From JAWWOL01 sp963797535 (GTDB taxonomy: Bacteria > Actinomycetota > Actinomycetes > JAWWOL01): a stretch of 64,000 nucleotides of DNA. Positions within the stretch are counted from its first letter, which is position 1. Every line of letters starts with the position of its first letter. Under the pieces are notes generated by a model. It did not search any database. It was not told where the DNA came from and saw nothing but the letters and a program-made list of their open reading frames with translations. The position numbers and the translations under genes were made by a program. The stretch is taken from the NCBI GenBank assembly GCA_963797535.1, contig CAWCPQ010000005.1, positions 310,001 through 374,000 of the forward strand, written 5' to 3'. Below are positions 56,048-64,000 of the stretch, one piece after another.

Positions 56048-56180
56048 GCGATCACCGGTGCCAAGCGCACGGTATCCGGCCGCCATTCGGTACGCGGTGC
56101 ACCAGTGATCGCGGTGCACCAGTGATCGCCGGCACCAGTGATCGCGGTGCACCAGTGATCGCGGTGCACCCGTGATCGCC
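56048..56180. repeat. Repeat block B: degenerate unit plus 17-bp tandem repeats
   Basis: Begins with a diverged copy of the block A unit (GATCACCGGTGC, then ATTCGGTACGC, then GCACCAGTGATC) followed by four further copies of GCGGTGCACCAGTGATC or close variants. The repeated half-palindrome is the same GCACCAGTGATC as in block A. Lies between the AbiEi/DUF559 gene and the convergent MFS gene. Confidence 0.9.
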
Positions 56181-56208
56181 GCCGGATCGCACACCCCCTG
56201 AAATGACA

Positions 56209-56244
56209 GCGGCACCCCGAACGCCGAAGCGCCCGAGGTGCCGC
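56209..56244. terminator. Possible terminator hairpin
   Basis: GCGGCACC (56209-56216) pairs with GGTGCCGC (56237-56244) around a 20-base loop, between the convergent AbiEi/DUF559 and MFS genes. Moderately convincing only, because the loop is long. Confidence 0.35.
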
Positions 56245-56296
56245 CGTACTGCGGAGCCGTCCTACGGAACTGCCGTGCGAGCCGACCGGAAGAAGA

Positions 56297-57806
56297 TCAG
56301 CCCAGGCCCTGGACGTTGGTCAGGTCCACGTCGTCCTTGCTGGCCTTGATGCCCGCGAACGAGACCACCAACGCGACAAGGGCGAACAGTACGGCAACCG
56401 CGAACCCGGCACTCGCGCCCTTGGCCAGGACGTGGGCGGCGAAGTCGGCCTTGCCGAGCGTTGCTGCGGCCCCGGTCTTGACCAGGTGTGTCGCCTCGTT
56501 GCGCGACGCGGTGCCGAACACCGTCACCAGCACCGCGAGACCGATGGAGCCACCGACCTGCTGCATGACGTTGAGCAGGCTGGACGCGGCGCCGGAGTCC
56601 TCGTTGCTGATCTTGGACACCGCCAGCATGGTCAACGGGACGAACATGAAGCCCATGCCGACGGAGAAGATCACCATCGGGAACAGGATGCCGCTGACGT
56701 AGGTGCTGCTCACGTCGATCCGGGACAGCCACGCCAGACCGCCGGTTGCCAGGACCGAGCCGACCATGAGGAACGGCTTGGGACCGACCTTGGCGAGGTA
56801 GCGCGAGCACGCCGTCGCCGAGACGATGATGCCGGCGCTGACCGGCAGGAACGCCAGGCCGGCCTGGATCGGGCTGTAGCCGAGGACTTCCTGCACGAAC
56901 TGGGTCAGGAAGAAGAACATCGAGAACAGCGCAGCGGCCAGGAACAGCATGATCACGTAGGTGCTGGCCCGGTTACGGTCCTTGAACAGGCGCAACGGGG
57001 TGATCGGCTCGGCCGTCGTCCGCTCGATGAGGAAGAACGCGATCAGCAGCAGCTGCCGCCCCGACGAACGAGGCGATCGTCGCAGGCTTGGTCCAGCCGT
57101 GCAGGCTGGAGGCGTTGATGAAGCCGTAGACCAGCAAGGTCATGCCAGCGGTCGAGGTCAGCGCTCCGGCGAGGTCGAACTTGCCGGGTATGCGTTCGGA
57201 CTCGTTGATGAACAGCGGGGCCAGCAGGAAGATCGCGATGCCGATCGGCACGTTGACGAAGAAGACCCAGCGCCAGCTGGCCCACTCGGTCAGGATGCCG
57301 CCGAGCAGCAGACCGATCGCGGCACCGGAGCCGGACACCGCGGCGAAGACGCCGAAGGCCTTGTTGCGCTCCTCGCCCTCGGCGAAGTTGGTGGTGATCA
57401 AGGCGAGCGCTGTGGGCGAGGCCAGCGCGCCACCGACACCCTGCAAGGCGCGGAAGGCGAGCAGCGTGCCTGAGTTCTGCGAAAAACCGCCCAGCAGCGA
57501 GGCCACCGAGAAGATCACGATGCCGGCCTGGAAGGTGCGCCGCCGGCCCATGATGTCGCCGATGCGGCCACCGAGCAGCAGCAGACCGCCGAAGGTCAGC
57601 GTGTAGGCGTTGAGCACCCACGACAACGAGGTCGAGGAAAATCCGAGTGCGGTCTGGATGTGCGGAAGTGCGATGTTCACGATGGTCGCGTCGAGCACGA
57701 TCATCAGCTGAGCACCGACGATGACACCCAAAGCGGCGCCCGGGTGGTGGCCGCGCCTGGCGGCCCCGCCAACCGGGACCGTGGGCAAAGCCGTGGTCGT
57801 AGCCAT
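56297..57806 (-). pseudogene. DHA2-type MFS drug exporter, frameshifted
   Basis: About 500 residues, 14-helix DHA2 (EmrB/QacA) layout. N-terminal frame: LGVIVGAQLMIVLDATIVNI with the motif D1 region, GRIGDIMGRRRTF (motif A), FRALQGVGGALASPTALALI and SWRWVFFVNVPIGIAIFLLA. The frame changes near 57046-57055, after which LLIAFFLIERTTAEPITPLR continues to NRASTYVIMLFLAAALF and SSLLNVMQQVGGSIGLAVLV. One base would restore it. It is divergent from a TetR gene with paired operators between them, so drug-inducible export is likely. Confidence 0.85.
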
Positions 57807-57830
57807 GGGACGAACTCCATCCGTCTAAGG

Positions 57831-57889
57831 AACGCTTCCGTTCTCTAATCGAGAACGGTACACTCGGCAAGTTAAGAAACGCAACCGTT
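57831..57889. promoter_or_regulatory. Paired operators in MFS-tetR intergenic region
   Basis: Two direct copies of AGRAACGCWWCCGTTCWCT: the cores AACGCTTCCGTT (57831-57842) and AACGCAACCGTT (57878-57889) are themselves inverted repeats (AACG-N4-CGTT) spaced 47 bases apart; a half-site GAACGGT lies between at about 57853. They sit between the start codons of the MFS and TetR genes and are the probable TetR binding sites. Confidence 0.6.
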
Positions 57890-57926
57890 CACTAACAAGT
57901 CAGCGGAAGGACACCGTGAGCCAGCC

Positions 57927-58582
57927 ATGAGCAAGGCACTGCGCGGTGTCGTTCGCGGGATGAAGGCCAAGGCGGCCGGGCGCGGCGCCTTGCGGCCCGC
58001 GCCGGTGCCGCTGTCCGACCCGCCGCCGCGGCGTCGACCTGGAGACGGCGATCCTGGACGCGACCCTGGACATCCTGGCCGAGCACGGACTGTCCGGCCT
58101 GACCATGGAGGGCGTCGCCACCGCCGCCCACACCGGCAAGGCCTCGGTGTATCGCCGCTGGCCGTCGAAGGAAGACCTGCTCGTCGACGCCATGAGCCAC
58201 GCGCTGCCGCCAATGACCGAGGAGCCCGACACCGGTTCGCTGCGCGAGGACCTGCTCGCGTTGATGCGGATCATGCTGGAGGCGGTCAACTCGCGGAGCG
58301 GCTGCGCTCTCCAGGCCTTCATGTTCGACCAGTCGGTGGACAAGGAGCTGATCGCCCAGGTCAAGTCGAGGGTGATGGAGCCGCGACAGCGGGCCTTCGT
58401 GGATGCGCTCGCCAGGGGCAGGGACCGCGGCGAGGTGCGGCCGGACGCCGTCAACACGCGAACTGCCGAGGTCGGGCCGGCACTGCTGGCCCACCAATAC
58501 CTCATGCAAGGACCCCCGGTCCCCGACTGCGTTCGTGGTGCAGCTGGTTGACACGGTGCTGCTGCCCTTGCTGCGTCCCTGA
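57927..58582 (+). pseudogene. TetR family regulator, frameshifted
   Basis: About 220 residues with two frame changes (near 58030 and 58525). ATG start at 57927 gives MSKALRGVVRGMKAKAAGRG; after the first change the HTH reads ETAILDATLDILAEHGLSG, MEGVATAAHTGKASVYRRWP, SKEDLLVDAMSHAL. The C-terminal end continues in a third frame as AFVVQLVDTVLLPLLRP. Expected regulator of the divergent MFS exporter. Confidence 0.75.
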
Positions 58583-58593
58583 CCGTTCGGACG

Positions 58594-59614
58594 CTAGAGC
58601 GAGGTACCGACAAAAACTGGTTCCGGGGTCAGCGTCACACCAAAACGGTCGTGCACGCCATTCCTTATCGAGCGGGCAAGTGCCAGCAGCTCGGATGTAT
58701 TCCCGCCACCGCGGTTGACCAGCGCGAGCGTGTGCCGGCTGGAAATCCCGACCCTGCCGTCGCCCCAGCCCTTGCCGAAGCCGGCGTGCTCGATCAGCCA
58801 CGCCGCAGGCACCTTGCGGCCGTCGACCGCCTCGTACGAGGGCAGCTCGACGCCCGCTCTGACGCACGCTGCCGCGTACTCCTGCGGGGTCAGCACCGGG
58901 TTGGTGAAGAACGAGCCGGCGCTGCGCGAGTCCGGGTCGGCCGGGTCGATCAGCATGCCCTTGGCCGCCGCGCAGCGCGAGCACCGCCGAGCGGACGTCG
59001 GCCAGCCCGGCACGATCGCCGACTTCGACGCCGAGGGCCCGCGCCAGCTCGGCGTACCGGATCGGCTCGGACATCCCGTGCTGGCGGCGCAGCAGCAGGG
59101 TGACCTCGAGCACGGCGTAGCGGTCCCGGTGCTTGAAGATGCTGTTGCGGTAGGACAGCCCGCACTCAGCCGCCGGCAGCTCGCTGACCCAGCCCGTCGT
59201 CCGGTCCATCACCAGCACCGAGTGCAAGGTGTCCGCGATCTCCTGGCCATAGGCGCCGACGTTTTGTACGGGCGTCGCGCCGCTGCTGCCGGGGATGCCC
59301 GACAGCGCTTCCACCCCGGAGAAACCGGCGGAGACCATCTCGTCGACGAATTCGTCCCACGGCGTCCCGGCCTCGACCGTCACGTACTCGTTGACCCAGC
59401 TGTAGCCGCGCCCGGCGACCAGGACCACGGTGCCGGGGAAGCCCTCGTCGGCGATGACCAGGTTGCTGCCGCCGCCGAGGATGAGTACGGGCTCGGCGGA
59501 GTTGTCAGCGGCGTGCAGACAACGGACGAAGTCCTCGGTCGAGTCCGTGCGCACCAGGCTTTTCGCCGGGCCGCCGAGGCCGAGCGTCGTCAAGGTGGAG
59601 AGCAGGACGGTCAC
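58594..59614 (-). pseudogene. murB: UDP-N-acetylmuramate dehydrogenase (MurB), frameshifted
   Basis: About 340 residues in two frames joined near 58975. N-terminal: LSTLTTLGLGGPAKSLVRTD and FAD-binding LILGGGSNLVIADEGFPG, AGTPWDEFVDEMVSAGFSG, ALSGIPGSSGATPVQNVGAY. C-terminal: RSAGSFFTNPVLTP (catalytic Ser), GFGKGWGDGRVGISSRHTLA and FGVTLTPEPVFVGTSL (catalytic Glu). MurB makes UDP-MurNAc and is normally essential, so this break is almost certainly a sequencing or assembly indel unless a second copy exists. GTG start overlaps the TrmH-type gene stop by 4 bases. Confidence 0.88.
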
Positions 59615-60228
59615 GGCTCAACACTAGCGGCATGGCGGCGCACCCACTCGTACATCGCCACCCCCGAGGCGACGCCGGCGTTGATCGACCTCGTCGAGCC
59701 AAACTGCTTGAGGTGCAAGACATCTCGTACGGCAGCACGCGCTTCGGCGGACAGGCCGGGACCCTCCTGGCCGAACAGCAGCAGGCACTGGACCGGCAGC
59801 GCGTACTCGTCGATCGGCAGCGAGCCGGGGAGGTTGTCGACGCCGATCATCACCACGTCGTGGCTGGAAGCCCACGCTGCCAAGGCATCCACGTCCGGGT
59901 GGTAGTGCACGTGCTGGTAGCGGTCGGTCACCATCGCACCGCGACGGTTCCACCGACGGCGACCGACAATGTGCACGGCCTGCGCCAGAAAAGCGTTGGC
60001 ATTACGGACAACCGTGCCGATGTTGAGGTCGTGCTCCCAGTTCTCGATGGCGACGTGATAAGGGAACCGGCGGCTGTCGAGGTCGGCCACAATTGCCTCG
60101 TGCCGCCAGTAGCGGTAGCCGTCGACAACGTTGCGGCGGTCGCCCTCGGCCAGCAGCTGCGGGTCGAGGCGGGCATCATCGGGCCAAGGCCCTTCGTACG
60201 GACCGACGCCAACCTCGGGTAGGGACAT
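59611..60228 (-). CDS. SpoU/TrmH-family RNA methyltransferase
   Basis: 205 residues with a deep trefoil knot. Motif 1 is NIGTVVRNANAF, motif 2 lies in LPVQCLLLFGQEGPGLS and motif 3 is LKQFGSTRSINAGVASGVAM. It 2'-O-methylates a ribose in tRNA or rRNA; the exact target is not clear from the sequence. ATG at 60228 (MSLPEVGVGPYEGP); the frame extends further upstream but is not protein-like. Its stop overlaps the MurB start. Confidence 0.9.
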   Translation of the reverse strand: MSLPEVGVGPYEGPWPDDARLDPQLLAEGDRRNVVDGYRYWRHEAIVADLDSRRFPYHVAIENWEHDLNIGTVVRNANAFLAQAVHIVGRRRWNRRGAMVTDRYQHVHYHPDVDALAAWASSHDVVMIGVDNLPGSLPIDEYALPVQCLLLFGQEGPGLSAEARAAVRDVLHLKQFGSTRSINAGVASGVAMYEWVRRHAASVEP

Positions 60229-60267
60229 GCCGATCACCGTACGGGACGCGTGGGCGATGATGACCAC

Positions 60268-61000
60268 GTGACCACCTACTCGCCCACCTCGAGCAACCCG
60301 CCGTCGACGACGGTGATGAAGCAGGAGTGGCGCCGGCTGACGTTCCTGCACTGGGCGTACGACCCGGCGGTCGTCCAGGCGCTGCTGCCAGAGGGCCTCA
60401 CGCGTCGACACGTACGACGGGAAGGCCTGGGTCGCCCTGGTGCCGTTCGAGATGATGGCCACGGCGCCGAAGTCGCCCGCGTTGCCGTGGGCGTCGCACT
60501 TCTGGGAGACCAACGTCCGCACCTACGTCCGCGGGCCGGACGGCCGAACCGGGGTGTGGTTCCTGTCCCTGGACGCGTCCCGGTTCGGCGCGGTCGCTGC
60601 CGCTCGGCTGGCCTACTCGCTGCCCTACTTCTGGTCCCGGATGCGGCTGGTGGAACAGGACAACGGCCGGCAGATCCTGTACGCGGCGCAGCGGCGTTGG
60701 CCCCGCCCGGCGGCATCATCGGTGGTCCACGTCCGGATCGGCGAGCCCTACGCCCCGGACGAGCTGACCCCGCGCGACCACTACCTCACAGCGAGGTTCG
60801 CGCTGTGGGCCGACACCCGGCGCGGCCTCCGGTGGACGCCGGCTGACCACCCGGCCTGGCCGTTGCACCGGGCCGAGCTGTTGCACCTCGACGACACCCT
60901 CGTCACGGCCACCGGACTCCCGGCGCCCGACGGCGACCCGATCCTGCACCACTCCCCCGGTGTGGCCGTACGGATCGGCCGCGACCGTACGACGCGTTAG
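60268..61000 (+). pseudogene. DUF2071 protein, frameshifted
   Basis: About 243 residues with one frame change near 60403. First part: QEWRRLTFLHWAYDPAVVQA. Second part: DTYDGKAWVALVPFEMM, WASHFWETNVRTYVRGPDGR, GVWFLSLDASRFGAVAAARL, YFWSRMRLVEQDNGRQILYA. This is the DUF2071/acetoacetate-decarboxylase-like fold; function unknown. GTG at 60268 is assumed. Its stop overlaps the response-regulator stop by 4 bases. Confidence 0.8.
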
Positions 61001-61668
61001 GCCTCCGTGCGCCAGCCGTCGATGCGGTGGTGGTCAGGGACAAAGCCGTGGTCCACGCCCCACAACACCGCCCGGGTACGGCTCTCCACCCCGATCTTGC
61101 GGTAGATCGTGCGGATGTAGGACTTGACCGTGTTCGGGCTGAGGAACGTCAGCGCCGCGACCTCGGCGTTGCTCTTGCCCTGGGTTATCAGCGCCAGGAT
61201 CTCGGCCTCCCGGTCGGTGAGCCCCTCGCTGCGGCCGGGCCAGTCGAGCCCAAGCGCGGTGCGCGGATGGGTCGGGGGACGGCTGACCACGGTCTCGCCG
61301 GCATGGACGGCTTCCAGCGCTGCCACCAGCTCCGCCGCCGGCAGCGTCTTGGACAGGTAGCCGGAGACGCCCTGCCGCCGTGCGCTCTCGAGCAGGAGCG
61401 GGTGGAAGTTCCAGGTGTAGACGACTACGCGCAGCGCCAACGGGTTGCGCACCAGGACATCGATCTCCTGGTGGTCGGACTCCGGCTGGGCGAAAGCGTC
61501 GTACAGCACGATGTCGACGGGCTGCGACACCGGAACGTTGGCGTCGAGCTCCACGACGGTGATGCGGTCGGTGTAGTGGCTGAACATCTGCGCCACCCCG
61601 GCCAGCACCACGTCGTAGTCGTCGACCAGTGCCACCGTGATCGGGCCAGCGACTGCAGGAGAGGTCAT
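60997..61668 (-). CDS. LuxR-type response regulator
   Basis: 223 residues. The receiver domain has VALVDDYDVVLAGVAQMF, a candidate phosphoacceptor Asp in VDIVLYDAFAQP, Thr in VVVYTWNFHP and Lys in GVSGYLSKTLPA. The output HTH is LTDREAEILALITQGKSNAE with FLSPNTVKSYIRTIYRKIGV. No histidine kinase is adjacent. It is divergent from the STAS gene; ACCCC-CTTT-GGGGT (61681-61694) lies between, a possible binding site. Confidence 0.9.
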   Translation of the reverse strand: MTSPAVAGPITVALVDDYDVVLAGVAQMFSHYTDRITVVELDANVPVSQPVDIVLYDAFAQPESDHQEIDVLVRNPLALRVVVYTWNFHPLLLESARRQGVSGYLSKTLPAAELVAALEAVHAGETVVSRPPTHPRTALGLDWPGRSEGLTDREAEILALITQGKSNAEVAALTFLSPNTVKSYIRTIYRKIGVESRTRAVLWGVDHGFVPDHHRIDGWRTEA

Positions 61669-61680
61669 GGTGGGCTCATT

Positions 61681-61694
61681 ACCCCCTTTGGGGT
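61681..61694. promoter_or_regulatory. Short palindrome between response regulator and STAS gene
   Basis: ACCCC-CTTT-GGGGT, a 5-4-5 inverted repeat 13 bases upstream of the response-regulator start codon. It may be an autoregulatory LuxR-type site. The evidence is position and symmetry only. Confidence 0.3.
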
Positions 61695-61722
61695 GTACCA
61701 AGCCCGCCCCAGACCTGATTGA

Positions 61723-62091
61723 GTGATCAGCGTGATGCCACTGCTGATCAGTACGGAACGCGCCGGCGCGTTCACGGTTGTCTCCGTGTTCGGCGAGATC
61801 GACCTGGCCAGCGAGCCGCAGCTGCGCGAAGCGCTCGAGCCGCTGCTGAGGGAGCCAAATCCACAGCTGGTGCTCGACCTCACACACGTCGACTTCTGCG
61901 ACTCCACGGGCATGTCGCTCCTGGTCCTGAGCCGACGCCGGCTGGGCCGGTCCGGCCGGCTCTTGCTGGCGGGCGCGCAGCCGCACATGGAACGGTTGCT
62001 CAACGTCACCGGCCTCGACCGCGTTCTTCCGATGTACGCCACCGTCGCCGACGCCACGGCGACTGCCGCGGTCCCGACCGGCGGCGAGTAG
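61723..62091 (+). CDS. STAS-domain anti-sigma factor antagonist
   Basis: 122 residues. STAS fold: GAFTVVSVFGEIDLASEPQL, the phosphorylatable Ser in LDLTHVDFCDSTGMSLLVLS and RLLLAGAQPHMERLLNVTGL. Such proteins release sigma factors by partner switching. GTG at 61723, with later GTG/ATG starts also possible. No anti-sigma kinase gene is adjacent. Confidence 0.9.
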   Translation: MISVMPLLISTERAGAFTVVSVFGEIDLASEPQLREALEPLLREPNPQLVLDLTHVDFCDSTGMSLLVLSRRRLGRSGRLLLAGAQPHMERLLNVTGLDRVLPMYATVADATATAAVPTGGE

Positions 62092-62137
62092 CCGCCTTCG
62101 CACCGGTCCCGGCCCAGCGCTCGCGTAGGCTCGGCCC

Positions 62138-62797
62138 GTGCGTCTTGTCATTGCGAAGTGCAGCGTCGACTACGTCGGGCGGCTCACCGCGCACCTGCCC
62201 ACCGCGACCCGGCTGCTGCTGGTCAAGGCCGACGGCAGCGTGTCCATCCACGCCGACGACCGCGCGTACAAGCCGCTCAACTGGATGAGCCCGCCGTGCA
62301 CGCTGCAGGTCGCCGAGGGCGTCTGGCAGGTCACCAACAAGGGCGGCGAGCAGCTGATCATCACCATCGACGAGGTGCTGCACGACAGCGAGCACGAGCT
62401 GGGCGTCGACCCCGGCCTGGTCAAGGACGGCGTCGAGGCGCACCTGCAAAAGCTGCTGGCCGAGCACATCACCACCCTCGGCGAGGGCTGGCGGCTGGTC
62501 ACCCGCGAGTACATGACGGCGATCGGTCCGGTCGACATCCTGGCCCGCGACGCCGACGAGCGCGCCGTCGCCATCGAGATCAAGCGCCGCGGCGACATCG
62601 ACGGCGTCGAGCAGCTGACCCGCTACCTCGTCCTGATGAACCGGGACCCACTGCTCGCTCCCGTACGGGGAATCTTTGCGGCACAAGAGATCAAGCCCCA
62701 GGCCAGGACACTCGCACTCGACCGCGGCATCGAGTGCGTGACCCTGGACTACGACGCCCTGCGCGGACGCGACCCGGCCAACCCGACGCTGTTCTAG
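62138..62797 (+). CDS. nucS: Mismatch-specific endonuclease NucS
   Basis: 219 residues. RLVIAKCSVDYVGRLTAHLP opens the N-terminal beta domain, and the C-terminal nuclease has GPVDILARDADERAVAIEIK (Asp plus E-x-K) and EQLTRYLVLMNRDPLLAPVR. The tail ends NPTLF, like the beta-clamp-binding LF end of actinobacterial NucS/EndoMS. It replaces MutSL in actinobacteria for mismatch repair. GTG at 62138. Confidence 0.93.
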   Translation: MRLVIAKCSVDYVGRLTAHLPTATRLLLVKADGSVSIHADDRAYKPLNWMSPPCTLQVAEGVWQVTNKGGEQLIITIDEVLHDSEHELGVDPGLVKDGVEAHLQKLLAEHITTLGEGWRLVTREYMTAIGPVDILARDADERAVAIEIKRRGDIDGVEQLTRYLVLMNRDPLLAPVRGIFAAQEIKPQARTLALDRGIECVTLDYDALRGRDPANPTLF

Positions 62798-62801
62798 CCG
62801 C

Positions 62802-64000
62802 ATGGACGACGAGACCCCCCGGACCACGGAGTCGACCGAACCTGCCGAGCCGGCAACCGACGCTGACGCGACGTTCTGGCGCTGGCGGCACGTGCGCACC
62901 TCGCCGGTGCTGCAGTTCCTCCAGCGGCACAGTGTCCGTCGGGCGCTGGCCATCGTCCTGGTCGCCCTGCTCGGCGCAGGCATCGGCGTCGTCCTCGCCG
63001 GGTCCGTGACCCACCAGGTCGGGCCGGTCGAGGCGACGTTCCGACTACGCCTCGGCGTCGGCCACGGGGGCACCAAGGTCAACGTCCCACCGCTGGGCAA
63101 CATCGTTCTGCGCGACCACCGGGGCCCACTCAAGCTGCGGGTGAGCATCGACCAGGTTGACGTGGCCGCCGTACAGCAGCTGATCAGCAGTCCGCGCAGC
63201 ACCGACAGCATCGGCGAGGGCCTTGCCTCGGACGTCAGGTCGGCGCTGACCCAGCTGGCGATCCGGAGCTCGGCCGCAGCGGTGGTCGGGGCGGTTGTCC
63301 TGACCCTGCTGGTGTTTCACCGGCCGAAACCGGCGCTGGGCGCAGCAGCGACGGCGCTGGTGCTGGTCGCCTGCTCTGGCGGTTACGCCGCCGGCACCTT
63401 CCGCTCCAGCGCGCTGAGCGAGCCGCGATTCTCGGGCCTGCTCGCGAGCGCCCCCGCCGCCATCGGCGACGTACGTGACATCTCGGCGCGGTTCACGGCC
63501 TACCGCGCCGAGCTGGCCAAGCTCGTGACGAACGTCACCAAGCTGTACGACGTCGCGTCGACGCTGCCGTCGTCGTTGCCCGCAGCCGACACGACTGCGG
63601 TGCTGTGGGTGTCGGACATCCACGACAACCCTGAGGCCTTCACCGTGATGCAGTCGCTGATCACGCAGTTCAGCGTCGCGGCAGTGGTCGACTCCGGCGA
63701 TCTCAGCGATCACGGAACCGCCGCCGAGGACACGCTGTACGCGCCGATCGCTCACCTCGGCGTGCCCTACGTCTACGTCAAGGGCAACCACGACTCCGAG
63801 GAGCACACGGTGGCGACCGTACGGCGGATGAAGAACGTCACCGTCCTGGACAACAGCGCCGCAACGGTCGCCGGCATCACGTTCGCCGGCATCGGCGACC
63901 CGCGCTTCACACCGAACAAGACGGCCCAGCCGAGCAACGCGGACGAGGACAAGCTGCTCGCCGACTACGGCCGGCAGCTGGCCACGACCGTTCAGGACAG
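62802..64000 (+). CDS. Membrane-anchored metallophosphoesterase (partial, runs off end)
   Basis: Open to the end of the window with at least 399 residues. Two membrane helices: ALAIVLVALLGAGIGVVLAG and AAAVVGAVVLTLLVFH, plus possibly ALVLVACSGGYAAG. From about residue 255 a calcineurin-like phosphoesterase domain appears with WVSDIHDN, VVDSGDLSDHG and VYVKGNHDSEEH, the canonical D-x-H, GDxxD and GNHD metal motifs. ATG at 62802 lies just 4 bases after nucS, so it is co-transcribed. The active site probably faces the outside. Confidence 0.88.
   Translation, partial: MDDETPRTTESTEPAEPATDADATFWRWRHVRTSPVLQFLQRHSVRRALAIVLVALLGAGIGVVLAGSVTHQVGPVEATFRLRLGVGHGGTKVNVPPLGNIVLRDHRGPLKLRVSIDQVDVAAVQQLISSPRSTDSIGEGLASDVRSALTQLAIRSSAAAVVGAVVLTLLVFHRPKPALGAAATALVLVACSGGYAAGTFRSSALSEPRFSGLLASAPAAIGDVRDISARFTAYRAELAKLVTNVTKLYDVASTLPSSLPAADTTAVLWVSDIHDNPEAFTVMQSLITQFSVAAVVDSGDLSDHGTAAEDTLYAPIAHLGVPYVYVKGNHDSEEHTVATVRRMKNVTVLDNSAATVAGITFAGIGDPRFTPNKTAQPSNADEDKLLADYGRQLATTVQD

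Overview
The window is high-GC DNA from an actinobacterium (Actinomycetota). The signs are GTG starts and GTGA/ATGA-coupled genes throughout, a NucS mismatch endonuclease, a DUF6325 protein, an ABC sugar importer without its own ATPase, a large LAL-type LuxR regulator, and a tRNA-Lys island with DUF2637 and MobC genes. I do not assign a genus.

Layout. 1-5 kb: SnoaL-like protein, then a divergent pair of formylglycine-generating enzyme (frameshifted) and arylsulfatase, then a DUF6325 protein with a small partner. 5.3-11.4 kb: a membrane glycosyltransferase divergent from six overlapping genes (GT2, DUF2064 transferase, methyltransferase, Sec/Tat-type molybdoenzyme, membrane protein, epimerase with a Cys/His insertion). 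11.4-14.1 kb: alpha/beta hydrolase plus TetR with an operator, and a BmrR-like MerR activator with an elongated-spacer promoter. 14.3-23.6 kb: an L-rhamnose/rhamnoside regulon (binding protein, two permeases, L-rhamnose isomerase, GH78 rhamnosidase) flanked by two paralogous LacI regulators.

24.28-37.79 kb: an element integrated in tRNA-Lys(TTT), bounded by a 53-bp duplication of the tRNA 3' half. It carries a broken HTH/Rep-like, DUF2637, MobC and small-gene operon, a roughly 2150-residue RHS protein with an HExxH C-terminal domain and a candidate lipoprotein immunity gene, a membrane NERD protein, and an IS481-like element sitting in the right attachment site with a 15-bp target duplication. 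No integrase is visible.

37.9-64 kb is largely chromosomal: metallo-hydrolase, membrane phosphodiesterase, two secreted/cytosolic alpha/beta hydrolases, LAL regulator, flippase-like membrane protein, DrrAB-type exporter, MGMT, CYTH-CHAD protein converging on a membrane-anchored PPK2, ACT protein, an AbiEi/DUF559 nuclease-like gene bracketed by palindromic repeats, DHA2 exporter with TetR, MurB, TrmH-type methyltransferase, DUF2071, LuxR response regulator, STAS protein, NucS, and a metallophosphoesterase running off the end.

Caveat: many genes, including the normally essential murB, are split by one-base frame changes while their start/stop overlaps stay intact. Much of the apparent gene breakage is therefore probably indel error in the assembly rather than decay.
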